A stretch of DNA of 64,000 bases from Phocoenobacter uteri (GTDB taxonomy: Bacteria > Pseudomonadota > Gammaproteobacteria > Enterobacterales > Pasteurellaceae): contig NZ_UGTA01000001.1 in assembly GCF_900454895.1 (NCBI RefSeq), positions 1,054,001-1,118,000 of the forward strand, in the 5' to 3' direction. Every line of letters starts with the position of its first letter. The first letter of the stretch is position 1. The translations under genes and the position numbers were made by a program. Under the pieces are notes generated by a model. That model did no database searches and had not been told where the DNA came from. It saw nothing but the letters and a program-made list of their open reading frames with translations. Of the stretch, positions 41,277 through 50,682 are shown piece after piece.

Positions 41277-42605
41277 CTATTTCTCCCCTTCCTTAATTTT
41301 AAAACCTAAGATATACCAATCTGTTTGATAATTATCGATATGTAACACGCGACCATTTTGTGTAGTTTCAACGCTAAATTGTAATTCTGGATTTAACGCT
41401 TCCACTTCACCAAATAATGCAAGTGGTAATTCATTTTTACCTTCTTTCAAACCATCTAAGAAGAAATATAAATCCTCTCCTACTTTGGTATGGTAGTAAG
41501 TCACATCTTGCTCTGTATGGGTTAAATGACGGCTACATTTTGAACCATAAATTCCTTCACCATTTACTTTTAACCATTGACCTAAAGCTAACAAACGCTC
41601 TGCTTGTTCTTCTGGGATTGTACCGTCTGCTTTTGGTCCAATATTTAGTAATAAGTTACCGTTATCAGAAACTGTTTCAACCAACAGCGTAACGAGATCT
41701 TTTACCGAAATTAAATGGCTCTCATCTTCCACTTGGTTATACCCAAAAGATAAACCCATTCCACGACACATTTCCCATTTTTTATCTCGAGAAGCTGTAC
41801 CATATTTATATTCTTTAGAAGTAAAATCACACCAAAGTTTATTCCAACGATCATCAACAACGCCCTCTGCAACAGTATTGTAATAATGTGCAAATAAGTG
41901 TGGGAGCATATGTTCGCCTGCTTTTGGCCAGCCAATATCATTCCAAAGTACATCAGGCTTATAGCGGTCAATCAATTCAATCACTTGTTTATAAGCAAAA
42001 TCGGCATATTCATAGGTTGGGCAAGCATTTGAGAAATTTTGGCTTTCGGTAAAGATAGGATCAGAGGCATATTGCCAGTCAATAATGCCCGAATAATATG
42101 CGCCCATTCGTAAGCCTTTATTTCTCACTTCTTCGGTAAGCTCTCCCATTAAATCACGTTTAGGACCATCTTGGGTGCAATTAAAATCAGTATATTTACT
42201 TGGATATAAGCAGAAACCGTCGTGATGCTTGGTGGTTAAAACAACATATTTTGCCCCTGCTTGTGCAAATAATTCTGCCCATTGATCTGGTTGCCATTTT
42301 TCAGCTTTCCATTGTGGAATAAATTGATCGTAAGTAAAATCTTCGCCGTAGGTTTTAATGTGGTGTTCATAGGTAGGACCTTTTTTAACGTTAATTGAAT
42401 TTGAGTACCATTCCGCATAAGGATTATTACAGAACCACTCTTCATCAACATCAATTTCCCCTAATTGACAAGTTGGTGGAGCAAAAGCGGGAACAGAATA
42501 AATTCCCCAATGGATAAAAATACCAAACTTCGCATCTTCATACCATTCTGGCACCTCGTGGGTTTTGATAGAACTCCAATCAGCGTGATAACGTTTTTGT
42601 GTCAT
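41277..42605 (-). CDS. Alpha-L-fucosidase, GH29, cytoplasmic
   Basis: A 442-residue enzyme releasing L-fucose from glycans. GH29 marks: FGIFIHWGIYSVPAF, the KHHDGFCLYPSKYT segment and the nucleophile Asp in KPDVLWNDIGWP; C-terminal beta domain with LLLNIGPKADGTIP. No signal peptide, so it acts in the cytoplasm on an imported oligosaccharide, fitting its operon with a PTS EIIC. A perfect CRP site lies about 100 bp upstream. Confidence 0.93.
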   Translation of the reverse strand: MTQKRYHADWSSIKTHEVPEWYEDAKFGIFIHWGIYSVPAFAPPTCQLGEIDVDEEWFCNNPYAEWYSNSINVKKGPTYEHHIKTYGEDFTYDQFIPQWKAEKWQPDQWAELFAQAGAKYVVLTTKHHDGFCLYPSKYTDFNCTQDGPKRDLMGELTEEVRNKGLRMGAYYSGIIDWQYASDPIFTESQNFSNACPTYEYADFAYKQVIELIDRYKPDVLWNDIGWPKAGEHMLPHLFAHYYNTVAEGVVDDRWNKLWCDFTSKEYKYGTASRDKKWEMCRGMGLSFGYNQVEDESHLISVKDLVTLLVETVSDNGNLLLNIGPKADGTIPEEQAERLLALGQWLKVNGEGIYGSKCSRHLTHTEQDVTYYHTKVGEDLYFFLDGLKEGKNELPLALFGEVEALNPELQFSVETTQNGRVLHIDNYQTDWYILGFKIKEGEK

Positions 42606-42702
42606 ATTAAACTCCTATGAAATAAAATAAATTATAAACGTGCCTATAATATGAAATAATCATTCTATTAAATCAATAAATTTGAATTTTTAGTTTATGT
42701 TT

Positions 42703-42718
42703 TGTGAGATTCATCACA
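42703..42718. promoter_or_regulatory. CRP-binding site
   Basis: TGTGAGATTCATCACA is a perfect TGTGA-N6-TCACA match between the divergent fucosidase and AMP-ligase genes. It most likely activates the fucosidase-EIIC operon. Confidence 0.75.
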
Positions 42719-42900
42719 TAATCTATTGAAAATAATCACTAAAACCACATAAAACAATGACCGTTTATTCAAAAAAAATAAAATAACAGTCATAAAACAC
42801 AATCTATTATTTAAGAATAAATTTATCAGAAGAGATTGCAGAAATAGATCGATTATAAGAAAATATTCTTATTATTTAATAAGATAACCACAAGGCACTT

Positions 42901-44409
42901 ATGCTTCTTTTTGATAAAATCACAAAATATGCAAAAGAGACACCAAATCAGACCGCTATTTTTATTGGTGAGCAGTCACTTTCTTACCAACAGTTACACG
43001 AAAATGTCAGTGTGGCTTATTCGCAATTACAAAAATTAGTTTCTTATCAAAAAGCCCCAAAGATTGCTTTAATTTTAGATAATTCGGTTTCTTTTGTAGA
43101 ATATTATTTGGCTGCAACTTTGTATCCGCACTGTTGTGCTGTGATTGATCCTAAATTGCCGATTTCTCAATTAGAACAAATTGTTACAAAATTAAAACCT
43201 GATTTAGTCGTTTTACACAATGATAATCAAGCTGTTAATGAACTTCTTAAAAAGTTAGCCATTCAAGTTTTGCACCCAAGCTCCGCCAACCCTAATCGTA
43301 ACAAATGTAAAATTGATTCAGCTAATCAAAATTATCCTTTTTTTATCGGCTTTACCTCAGGAACAACCTCATTACCTAAGGCGTTTATTCGCTCAACGCA
43401 TTCTTGGCGAAAGAGTTTTGAATTAAGCTCAGCTGTATTTAATCTTTCCGACACACAGAAAATTTTATGCCCTTGTCCGCTGTCGCACGGCTTGGCACTT
43501 TATTGCTTAAATGAAACGTTATTTTCAGGTAAAACATTTTTCAGTTTATCTCACTGGGATAGTCAGCAATGCATTGATTTAATTGAAAAATACCAAATAG
43601 ATCGTCTTGTTAGCGTGCCGTCCATTTTAGTTTCCTTAAATGAAAAATTAGCAAAAACTAATAAAAATATGACCGCTATTCAAAGTGTGATTACCGCTGG
43701 TTCAAAGTTGGATCTTAAAAAATATCAAATGATCCGCAACAGATTTCCTAATGCGACAATTCAAGAATATTACGGTGCGTCCGAACTGGGTTTTATTTGT
43801 GTTTCAGAATTGAATGATCAAAATGTTCAAGAGCATATTTTATCGGTCGGAAAAGCGTTTCCAAACGTAGAAATTGCTATTTTAGATGAAAGTGCTAAAC
43901 CTAAACCACAAGGCAAAATTGGCACAATTTATGTTCGCTCAGAACTTGTGATAGATGATTATTTATGGGGTGATAACCTTCAAGATTTTAAACAAAATTC
44001 ACCTTTTTTCAGTGTCGGTGATCTCGGTTATTTAGATGAAAAAGGCTTGTTGCACGTTATCGGTCGCAAAGGCGATATGATTTTATCGGGGGGCTTCAAT
44101 ATTTATCTGTCCGAAGTAGAAAATTGCCTGAGAAATTGCCCTGACATTACCGAACTTTGCGTTCTCGCTATTGAAGATGATTACCTTGAATATAAGTTAG
44201 TCGCAATTGTTCAATCTTCTCAAACAAGCGGTCAGATTTTTTATGATTTTTGCAAAAAATATTTGCCAAATTATAAAATTCCTCGCGAATTTTACAAAAT
44301 AAACCACTTTCCTATGACTTCAAGTGGCAAAATAAACAAGAATAAATTAACGCAAATATTTTTAGACAAATCTTCGGAAATTGAAAAATTATCCTTTTAT
44401 TTCAAATAA
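42901..44409 (+). CDS. AMP-forming acyl-CoA ligase (ANL superfamily)
   Basis: A 502-residue adenylating enzyme. Phosphate-binding motif GFTSGTTSLPKAF, A5-type QEYYGASELG, A7/A8 GDLGYLDEKGLLHVIGRKGDMILSGGFNIY and the catalytic C-terminal Lys in SSGKINKNKL. It activates a carboxylic acid to its CoA thioester (or loads a carrier). The substrate is unknown. The proximity of a BioMNY and beta-oxidation-type operon makes a pimelate- or glutarate-type acid a testable idea. Weak AAGG ribosome site. Confidence 0.85.
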   Translation: MLLFDKITKYAKETPNQTAIFIGEQSLSYQQLHENVSVAYSQLQKLVSYQKAPKIALILDNSVSFVEYYLAATLYPHCCAVIDPKLPISQLEQIVTKLKPDLVVLHNDNQAVNELLKKLAIQVLHPSSANPNRNKCKIDSANQNYPFFIGFTSGTTSLPKAFIRSTHSWRKSFELSSAVFNLSDTQKILCPCPLSHGLALYCLNETLFSGKTFFSLSHWDSQQCIDLIEKYQIDRLVSVPSILVSLNEKLAKTNKNMTAIQSVITAGSKLDLKKYQMIRNRFPNATIQEYYGASELGFICVSELNDQNVQEHILSVGKAFPNVEIAILDESAKPKPQGKIGTIYVRSELVIDDYLWGDNLQDFKQNSPFFSVGDLGYLDEKGLLHVIGRKGDMILSGGFNIYLSEVENCLRNCPDITELCVLAIEDDYLEYKLVAIVQSSQTSGQIFYDFCKKYLPNYKIPREFYKINHFPMTSSGKINKNKLTQIFLDKSSEIEKLSFYFK

Positions 44410-44498
44410 CTACACTCTATAACAAACCTAATTTTTACGTTTAAATAATACTTAATTTTCCTGTCATAAAAATAAATTAAAAAATTTATCATTTTTTC

Positions 44499-44554
44499 TT
44501 GACTTAATATTTTTCTCATTGTAAAAATATAGACATCTAGATGTCCAGATGTCT
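44499..44554 (+). promoter_or_regulatory. Promoter with three tandem MetJ boxes
   Basis: TTGACT (44499-44504), 17 nt, TAAAAA, then three consecutive 8-bp met boxes AGACATCT, AGATGTCC, AGATGTCT (44531-44554). MetJ-SAM binds such tandem boxes, so the following gene should be repressed by methionine. Confidence 0.85.
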
Positions 44555-44585
44555 GTTTAAAACTTATATATTCAGGAGAATTATT

Positions 44586-45632
44586 ATGTCAAATGTCTTA
44601 AAAGAACGCCTTGATAAAGGTCCTGTGATCTGTGCTGAAGGTTTTTTATTTGAGTTAGAGCGTCGTGGCTATTTAACTGCAGGAGAATTTGTGCCAGAAG
44701 TCGCATTAGAAAATCCTAAGGCTTTAGAAGTTTTACACCGCGATTTTCAACGTGCAGGCTCAGATATTGTGGAAGCTTTCACTTATAACGGACACCGTGA
44801 AAAAATGCGTGTTATTGGTAAAGAAGATTTATTAGAACCATTAAACCGTGCGGCGTTACGTATTGCACGTAAAGTGGCAGATTCAAAACCGGGTAACTTA
44901 ATGGCAGGAAATATTTCTAACACAAATATTTGGCACCCAACTGATAAATTAAAACAAGCTGAAGTACGTGCAATGTTTGAAGAAATGGTTGGTTGGGCTG
45001 TGGAAGAAGGTGCTGATTTAATTATCGGAGAAACATTCTACTATGCCGAAGAAGCTTATACTGCGTGTGAAGTGGCAAAAGCAAGTGGCTTGCCTGTGGT
45101 TTTAACCATTGCTCCAATGGCAGCAAATGAGATGGCAGAAGGCGTGAGCATTGTTGATTGCTGTAAAAAATTAGAAGAATTAGGCGCAGATGTAGTTGGA
45201 TTGAACTGCTTTAGAGGCCCTGAAACAATGTTGCCATATCTTAAAGAAATTCGTAAAGCTGTGAAATGCCATGTGGGGGCGTTACCAATCCCTTATCGCA
45301 CCACTAAAAAAGAGCCAACTTTCTTTAACTTATCGGATCGTAATGGTTGTACTTGCCCATCACCACATGGTCGTACATTCCCAACAGCATTAGATCCGCT
45401 TTACTGTAACCGTTATGAAATTGGTCAATTTGCCAAAGAAGCTTATGAATTAGGCGTGAATTATTTGGGTGTTTGCTGCGGTGCAAATCCAATGCTTATT
45501 CGTCAAGTTGCTGAAGCCGTTGGTTTAACAACTGAAGCAAGTCGGTTCAGTGAAAATATGGCGAACCATTTCATGTATGGAACCAATGAACGCCTGCCTG
45601 ATAATATTAAAGAATTAGGCGATAAGGCGTAA
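44586..45632 (+). CDS. Homocysteine S-methyltransferase family protein (BHMT-like)
   Basis: 348 residues from ATG 44586 (CAGGAGA upstream; a longer reading would start inside the MetJ operator). PF02574 fold with zinc ligands in GLNCF and GVCCGANP, ICAEGFLFELERRGYL at the start and IIGETFYYAEEAY centrally. It makes methionine from homocysteine using a small methyl donor (betaine or S-methylmethionine); which donor cannot be read. Length and sequence favour the betaine type. MetJ-regulated. Confidence 0.85.
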   Translation: MSNVLKERLDKGPVICAEGFLFELERRGYLTAGEFVPEVALENPKALEVLHRDFQRAGSDIVEAFTYNGHREKMRVIGKEDLLEPLNRAALRIARKVADSKPGNLMAGNISNTNIWHPTDKLKQAEVRAMFEEMVGWAVEEGADLIIGETFYYAEEAYTACEVAKASGLPVVLTIAPMAANEMAEGVSIVDCCKKLEELGADVVGLNCFRGPETMLPYLKEIRKAVKCHVGALPIPYRTTKKEPTFFNLSDRNGCTCPSPHGRTFPTALDPLYCNRYEIGQFAKEAYELGVNYLGVCCGANPMLIRQVAEAVGLTTEASRFSENMANHFMYGTNERLPDNIKELGDKA

Positions 45633-45651
45633 CAATACGCTTTACTATTTT

Positions 45652-45674
45652 AAGGGGCGTAAGCCCCTTTTTTA
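45652..45674 (+). terminator. Intrinsic terminator
   Basis: AAGGGGC-GTAA-GCCCCTT followed by T-run. Confidence 0.9.
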
Positions 45675-45735
45675 TACAAAAAACACAAACAACACTAATT
45701 TATAAAATAACTTATTTATAACAAAAGGATATCAT

Positions 45736-47019
45736 ATGACAAACACAACAAATTTTGACATCGCCACACAATGTGTAAAAGGAACATATCAAGCAGGCAA
45801 TACTGAACCGATGGTTGCCCCTATTATTCAATCTACCACCTATCGTTATGATAGCAGTGATAGCTTAGCGGCAGCCTTTAATCTTGAACAAGCAACACCG
45901 ATTTACACAAGAATTGGCAATCCGACCCTTTCAGTATTAGAGGAAAAATTAGCCTTACTTGAAAAAGGCATTGCGGCAGTAACCACCGCCTCAGGTCAAG
46001 CTGCGGTTTTCTATAGTATTGCGAATATTGCTCAAGCAGGCGATCACATTATTGCACTGTCTAATCTTTATGGGGGAACCTATACCCTACTTAGCGGAAT
46101 ATTAAAACAACTCGGCATTAAGGTTACTTTTGTTGAGCCGAGTGCAAGCGTTGCTGAAATCGTAGGTATTTCTCAAGAAAATACCAAACTAATTTTTGCG
46201 GAAACCATCGGTAATCCGTGCCTAGACGTACTTGATTTTGAGAATGTTTCACGTGCGGCAAAACAAATAGATATTCCACTTATTGTCGATAACACCTTCG
46301 CAACCCCTTATTTATGCAATCCAAAAGATTTTGGGGCGAATATTATCGTACACTCCACCACAAAATATTTAGATGGACATGCCACAAGCCTTGGGGGCGT
46401 CGTGATTGATTGTGGTAATTTTAATTGGAATAATGGTAAATTTCCGGGATTAAGCGAACCGAATGAAGCTTATCACGACTTAATTTATACAGAGACTTTT
46501 GGTGATGCTGCCTACGCAGTCAAATTACGCACAGGATTATTACGTGATATTGGTGCAACACTAGCGCCTTTTAATGCCTTTTTAACTAACCTTGGTACAG
46601 AAACTTTACATCTTCGTATGGAACGCCATAGTTCAAATGCCCTTGCTGTCGCACAATTTTTGGAAAAACACCCTAAGGTTGAATGGGTTAATTATCCACA
46701 TTTAGCAAGCTCACCGTCCTATGATTTAGCCAAAAAATACTTGTCTCGTGGAGGAAGTGGCGTTGTTAGCTTTGGTATTAAAGGGGGGAGTGAAGCAGCG
46801 AAAAAATTTATTGATACAATGCAGCTCGCAATGTTAGTTACTCATGTCGGCGATTTACGTACTTTTGCCATTCACCCAGCAAGTACCACGCACCGTCAAT
46901 TATCTGATGAAGCATTAGAAAAAGCTGGTATTACACCAAATTTAATTCGCTATAACGTAGGTATTGAACATATCGATGATATTTTACGCGATATTGAACA
47001 AACACTTTCCCAAATTTAA
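45736..47019 (+). CDS. metY: O-acetylhomoserine (thiol)-lyase
   Basis: A 427-residue PLP enzyme of the Cys/Met metabolism family. PLP Lys is in IIVHSTTKYLDGHATSLGGV; other marks are YTRIGNPTLSVLEEKLALLE, DNTFATPYLCNPKDFGA and RLSxxxEHxDDIL-type VGIEHIDDILRDIEQTL. The long form (about 430 residues) indicates direct sulfhydrylation of O-acetylhomoserine rather than MetB-type cystathionine synthesis. Pairs with metA downstream. Confidence 0.9.
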   Translation: MTNTTNFDIATQCVKGTYQAGNTEPMVAPIIQSTTYRYDSSDSLAAAFNLEQATPIYTRIGNPTLSVLEEKLALLEKGIAAVTTASGQAAVFYSIANIAQAGDHIIALSNLYGGTYTLLSGILKQLGIKVTFVEPSASVAEIVGISQENTKLIFAETIGNPCLDVLDFENVSRAAKQIDIPLIVDNTFATPYLCNPKDFGANIIVHSTTKYLDGHATSLGGVVIDCGNFNWNNGKFPGLSEPNEAYHDLIYTETFGDAAYAVKLRTGLLRDIGATLAPFNAFLTNLGTETLHLRMERHSSNALAVAQFLEKHPKVEWVNYPHLASSPSYDLAKKYLSRGGSGVVSFGIKGGSEAAKKFIDTMQLAMLVTHVGDLRTFAIHPASTTHRQLSDEALEKAGITPNLIRYNVGIEHIDDILRDIEQTLSQI

Positions 47020-47021
47020 TA

Positions 47022-47054
47022 AGAGATAACGCCTTCTTAGGCGTTTCTCATCTA
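47022..47054 (+). terminator. Hairpin between metY and metA
   Basis: AACGCC/GGCGTT stem with a short loop and flanking GAGAT/CTCATC pairing. It lacks a strong T-run, so it may be a processing or attenuating hairpin. Confidence 0.45.
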
Positions 47055-47068
47055 TCAATGGAGGAATT

Positions 47069-47980
47069 ATGCCTGTAATTATTCCACGTACTTTACCTGC
47101 TTTTGATGTTTTAGCGCAAGAACGTGTTTTTGTTATGGACGAAAATCGTGCCACAACGCAAGATATTCGTCCCCTTAAATTACTCATTTTAAATTTAATG
47201 CCAAAAAAAATTGAAACAGAAATTCAACTGCTTAGGGTATTATCAAATACGCCATTACAAATTTATATTGATTGGTTGTGTACGAAAAGTTATACAAGCA
47301 AAAATACCACTGAAGATCATCTTGCTAATTTTTATAAAACCTTTGATGAAATTAAGGATAAAAAATATGACGGAATGATCATCACTGGTGCGCCGGTAGA
47401 GACGCTGCCTTTTGAGGACGTGGATTATTGGCAAGAATTAACTGAAATTTTTGACTTTACCGAACACAATGTTCACTCAACATTCTTTATTTGTTGGGCG
47501 TTTCAAGCTGCTTTATATTATTTTTATGGTATTGATAAAAAAGGCTTGGTTCAAAAACTATTTGGTGTTTTTGAACAAAAAATTAGTCATTATACCCCTT
47601 TAGTGCAAGGGTTTGATGATTGCTTTTATGTGCCTCATTCACGTCATAGCACAAACGATCCTAAAGCTATTAAACAATGCGATGATCTCACTATTATTGC
47701 GGAGTCACCCAAAACCGGCGTCTCTTTATGTATTGATGAAACACGTGGTTTTATATTCGCGTCAGGGCATAGTGAATATGAACAACATACACTTGGTGAT
47801 GAATATAAAAGGGATCAATTACGAGGCGATGATATTGCACTTCCACAGGGATACTTTCCTGACAATGATCCAAATAATCAAGCATTGGTTCGTTGGCGAG
47901 CTCACGCCACACTGCTTTTTAGCAATTGGCTTAATTATTATGTTTATCAAAGTACCCCTTTTGATATTGATTCGATTTAA
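47069..47980 (+). CDS. metA: Homoserine O-acyltransferase, MetA family
   Basis: A 303-residue cytosolic enzyme that acylates homoserine with acetyl- or succinyl-CoA, first committed step to methionine. Family segments are MPVIIPRTLPAFDVL, LILNLMPKKIETEIQLLR, VPHSRHS and SGHSEYE, and the nucleophile Cys in FFICWAFQAALYYFYGI. The partner metY uses O-acetylhomoserine, so acetyl-CoA is the likely donor despite the MetA fold. Confidence 0.92.
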   Translation: MPVIIPRTLPAFDVLAQERVFVMDENRATTQDIRPLKLLILNLMPKKIETEIQLLRVLSNTPLQIYIDWLCTKSYTSKNTTEDHLANFYKTFDEIKDKKYDGMIITGAPVETLPFEDVDYWQELTEIFDFTEHNVHSTFFICWAFQAALYYFYGIDKKGLVQKLFGVFEQKISHYTPLVQGFDDCFYVPHSRHSTNDPKAIKQCDDLTIIAESPKTGVSLCIDETRGFIFASGHSEYEQHTLGDEYKRDQLRGDDIALPQGYFPDNDPNNQALVRWRAHATLLFSNWLNYYVYQSTPFDIDSI

Positions 47981-48085
47981 ACACATATTCTTGGGGCACT
48001 CCATACTTATATTGATTTTAAGTTATAATAACGCATTAAAGGTATTATAAATGAAATAAATAAAGCATTTTAAGGAATCCCCAAC

Positions 48086-49273
48086 TTGTTAAATTATCAA
48101 CCACAGCTTGATCACGAACCCATTATCGTTAAGGCGTATAGAACACCGATTGTGCGTGCATTTTCATCATTTTCTCAACTTGATGTGATTGATCTTCTCG
48201 TACCTTTATTGCAAAAAATCACTGAAAATATACCGCTAAATAGTATTGATGAAGTGATGATTGGCAATGCGACAAGTTGTAGTGGCAATATTGCTCGTTT
48301 AGGGTTATTAAGTGCAGGCTTACCGATTGAAATTGCAGGCACAACTCTTGATAAGCAATGTGGTTCAGGCTTGGAAACCGTTGTGCAAGCCTGTCGCAAT
48401 ATTCAAGCTGGGGCAGGACAATGTTATATTGCGGGGGGCGTAGAAAGTGTCAGCACCGCCCCTTGGCGAATGCAGCGTCCGACATCGCCAAACCAGTTAC
48501 CCAAAATGATGCCACGAGCGAGATTTTCGCCTGAATTTCTTGGCGATCCTGATATGGGGATTGCAGCAGAAAATGTAGCAAAAAAATGTCAAATTAGCCG
48601 AGAAAGACAAGATAAATTTGCGTTGCAAAGCCACCAGAGAGCGATTTCAAGTATAGAACAAGGGCGTTTTAAAGATGAAATTGTGCCAATTCAAACAACT
48701 CAAAAAATGGTTGATACGGACGAATGCCCAAGAGCGACAACATCATTAGAAAAATTAGCCTCACTTTCGCCTGCTTTTCTTGAAAATGGAACAGTAACCG
48801 CTGGCAATGCTTGTCCGATCAATGATGGTGCTGCGGTAGTGTTAATAATGAGCCGAGCTTTTGCCAAACAATGTGGTTTTAAAACAGGGCTACGCTTTTT
48901 AGATTCTGCTACCGCAGGCGTTGATCCAAATTATTTAGGCTTAGGTCCAATTGCCTCAACCCAAAAGTTACTCAAACGACAGCCGAATTTTAGCCTTGAC
49001 CTTGCCAATTTTATTGAATTTAACGAAGCCTTTGCTTCACAAGTTTTAGCTTGTTTAGATAACTTAAATATTGATGAAAAACGTGTGAATTTAAACGGTG
49101 GTGCATTGGCTCTCGGACACCCTTATGGTGCGTCAGGGACAATTTTAACCACTCGTTTATTTAGTCAAATGGTGACTCAAAATCTCTCACAAAAACATAG
49201 CTATGGCTTAGCAATGCTGGGGATTGCAGGTGGGCTTGGCACAACTGTTTTGTTTGATAATGCCATCTTATAA
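48086..49273 (+). CDS. Thiolase-family protein with altered second active-site Cys motif
   Basis: A 395-residue protein read from a TTG start (AAGGA 9 nt upstream; no nearby ATG). The acyl-enzyme Cys is present in DKQCGSGLE, as are NEAF and LALGHPYGASG. The C-terminal motif, normally CIGGG with the general-base Cys, is here GIAGG, so that Cys is replaced by Gly. First gene of an operon with crotonase, SDR, BioMNY and an enoyl-reductase-like gene. It would make or cleave a 3-oxoacyl-CoA, perhaps with changed chemistry. Confidence 0.85.
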   Translation: MLNYQPQLDHEPIIVKAYRTPIVRAFSSFSQLDVIDLLVPLLQKITENIPLNSIDEVMIGNATSCSGNIARLGLLSAGLPIEIAGTTLDKQCGSGLETVVQACRNIQAGAGQCYIAGGVESVSTAPWRMQRPTSPNQLPKMMPRARFSPEFLGDPDMGIAAENVAKKCQISRERQDKFALQSHQRAISSIEQGRFKDEIVPIQTTQKMVDTDECPRATTSLEKLASLSPAFLENGTVTAGNACPINDGAAVVLIMSRAFAKQCGFKTGLRFLDSATAGVDPNYLGLGPIASTQKLLKRQPNFSLDLANFIEFNEAFASQVLACLDNLNIDEKRVNLNGGALALGHPYGASGTILTTRLFSQMVTQNLSQKHSYGLAMLGIAGGLGTTVLFDNAIL

Positions 49274-49295
49274 ACATCAATTTAAAAAGGTAAAA

Positions 49296-50000
49296 ATGAA
49301 TAATTGCTTACACTTTGAAAAAATAGCACCACAAATCGCACTGGTTACAATGAACAGACCCAAAGTGCATAATGCCTACAATCAACAAATGGTGGAAGCC
49401 TTTGAAAAAGTGATTCAACAAACGGAACAAGATCCTGAAATTTTATGCGTGATTTTAACAGGTGCTGGACAATCTTTTTGTGCTGGGGCAGATTTGAAAG
49501 AGGCTCAGCTTGATAATGGCAAAAAATTATTGTCCAATCTCAACGGCTACCAACCTTTGCAATATACCCAACGTAAAAAAATCTGGATTAGTGCCGTTGA
49601 AGGCTTTGCATTAGGGGGCGGATTTGAATTAGCGTTGCATTGTGATTTTATTATTGCCAGTGAAAATGCCACTTTTGGACTGCCTGAAATCAAACACAAT
49701 TTATTGCCACTCGGTGGTGGAATTCAGAAATTAAATAATCTGTTACCAAAGTATTTATTAAAAGAAATTATTTTGACAGGGCGTTTACTCAAAACTGCCG
49801 AAATGTTGAAATTAAACCTGATTTATCAATCCAGCCCAACAGGACAAGCGGTTGAATTTGCGATAAAATTTGCAAAATCTTTACAAAATATGACCGCTTC
49901 CACACTGCTTTCTGCCAATGATCTGATTAACCAACTAGATTATTTAGATGATACACAGTGGAATTTGTTAGCCCAAAATTATTTAGAGAAAAAATCATAA
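49296..50000 (+). CDS. Enoyl-CoA hydratase/crotonase-family protein
   Basis: 234 residues from ATG 49296. Oxyanion-hole segment SFCAGADLKE, then ALGGGFELALHCDFIIASE and FGLPEIKHNLLPLGGG, which keep both catalytic glutamates of hydratases (FEL and PEIK). It should (de)hydrate a 3-hydroxyacyl/enoyl-CoA. It follows the thiolase by 22 nt and overlaps the SDR start by 1 nt. A single domain, without a dehydrogenase fusion as in FadB. Confidence 0.88.
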   Translation: MNNCLHFEKIAPQIALVTMNRPKVHNAYNQQMVEAFEKVIQQTEQDPEILCVILTGAGQSFCAGADLKEAQLDNGKKLLSNLNGYQPLQYTQRKKIWISAVEGFALGGGFELALHCDFIIASENATFGLPEIKHNLLPLGGGIQKLNNLLPKYLLKEIILTGRLLKTAEMLKLNLIYQSSPTGQAVEFAIKFAKSLQNMTASTLLSANDLINQLDYLDDTQWNLLAQNYLEKKS

Positions 50001-50680
50001 TGAACACAACAAAAGTAGCCTTAATTACAGGGGCGACAGGAGGAATTGGCAAAGTAATCGTACAATCCCTTGCCCAACAAGGCTATAATCTTATTCTAAC
50101 GGCTCGCAACGAACAAAAATTGGCACTATTACGCCAACAAATTATCAAAAATTATGGCGTTGAATGTAATTATGTCGCAAATGATCTTTGCAATGTAGAA
50201 ACTTTTGAGCAGTTAGATCAACAGATCCGAAATTTTGATCGCCTTGATGTTGTAATAAATTGTGCTGGAATTTTTTTAGATGATCATAATTCAACGAATT
50301 TATCGCAATTATTTGCCACGAACGTGATTGCTTGTCAAAAAATATGTGATTTGTGCATTCCTTATATGAAAAAACAGCAAAGTGGCTATATTTTTAATAT
50401 TGCCTCAATCACAGGCGTGAAAGCCTATAAAAATATCGCTAATTATTGTGCGAGTAAGCACGCGCTTGTGGGTTACAGCCTTTCATTAGCCAAAACATTA
50501 AAAGCTGATGGCATTAAAGTGAGTGTGATTTGCCCTGATGTGGTGGAAAGCCCAATGTCGCAAAGCTCAACGCTCACGCCTGAACAAAAAATACAGCCTG
50601 ATGATATTGCAAAAGCAATTGATTTTTTATTATCACTTTCAGCCTCCGCAAGTATTGAACAATTAACCATAGGAAGATAA
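50000..50680 (+). CDS. SDR-family oxidoreductase (3-oxoacyl reductase-like)
   Basis: 226 residues from ATG 50000, coupled to the crotonase stop (TAATG). Cofactor motif TGATGGIGKV, NCAGIF, catalytic Ser in NIASITG and YCASKHA with Tyr-x3-Lys. The arrangement resembles FabG/acetoacetyl-CoA reductases. Between a crotonase and a thiolase it most likely reduces the 3-oxoacyl thioester. Preferred cofactor cannot be read. Confidence 0.85.
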   Translation: MNTTKVALITGATGGIGKVIVQSLAQQGYNLILTARNEQKLALLRQQIIKNYGVECNYVANDLCNVETFEQLDQQIRNFDRLDVVINCAGIFLDDHNSTNLSQLFATNVIACQKICDLCIPYMKKQQSGYIFNIASITGVKAYKNIANYCASKHALVGYSLSLAKTLKADGIKVSVICPDVVESPMSQSSTLTPEQKIQPDDIAKAIDFLLSLSASASIEQLTIGR

Positions 50681-50682
50681 TT

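Noticed and set aside
48000..48085. A BirA operator upstream of the thiolase/BioMNY operon
   Set aside because: No inverted TTGTAAACC-like half-sites are visible in this gap; only an isolated TATAAT is present.
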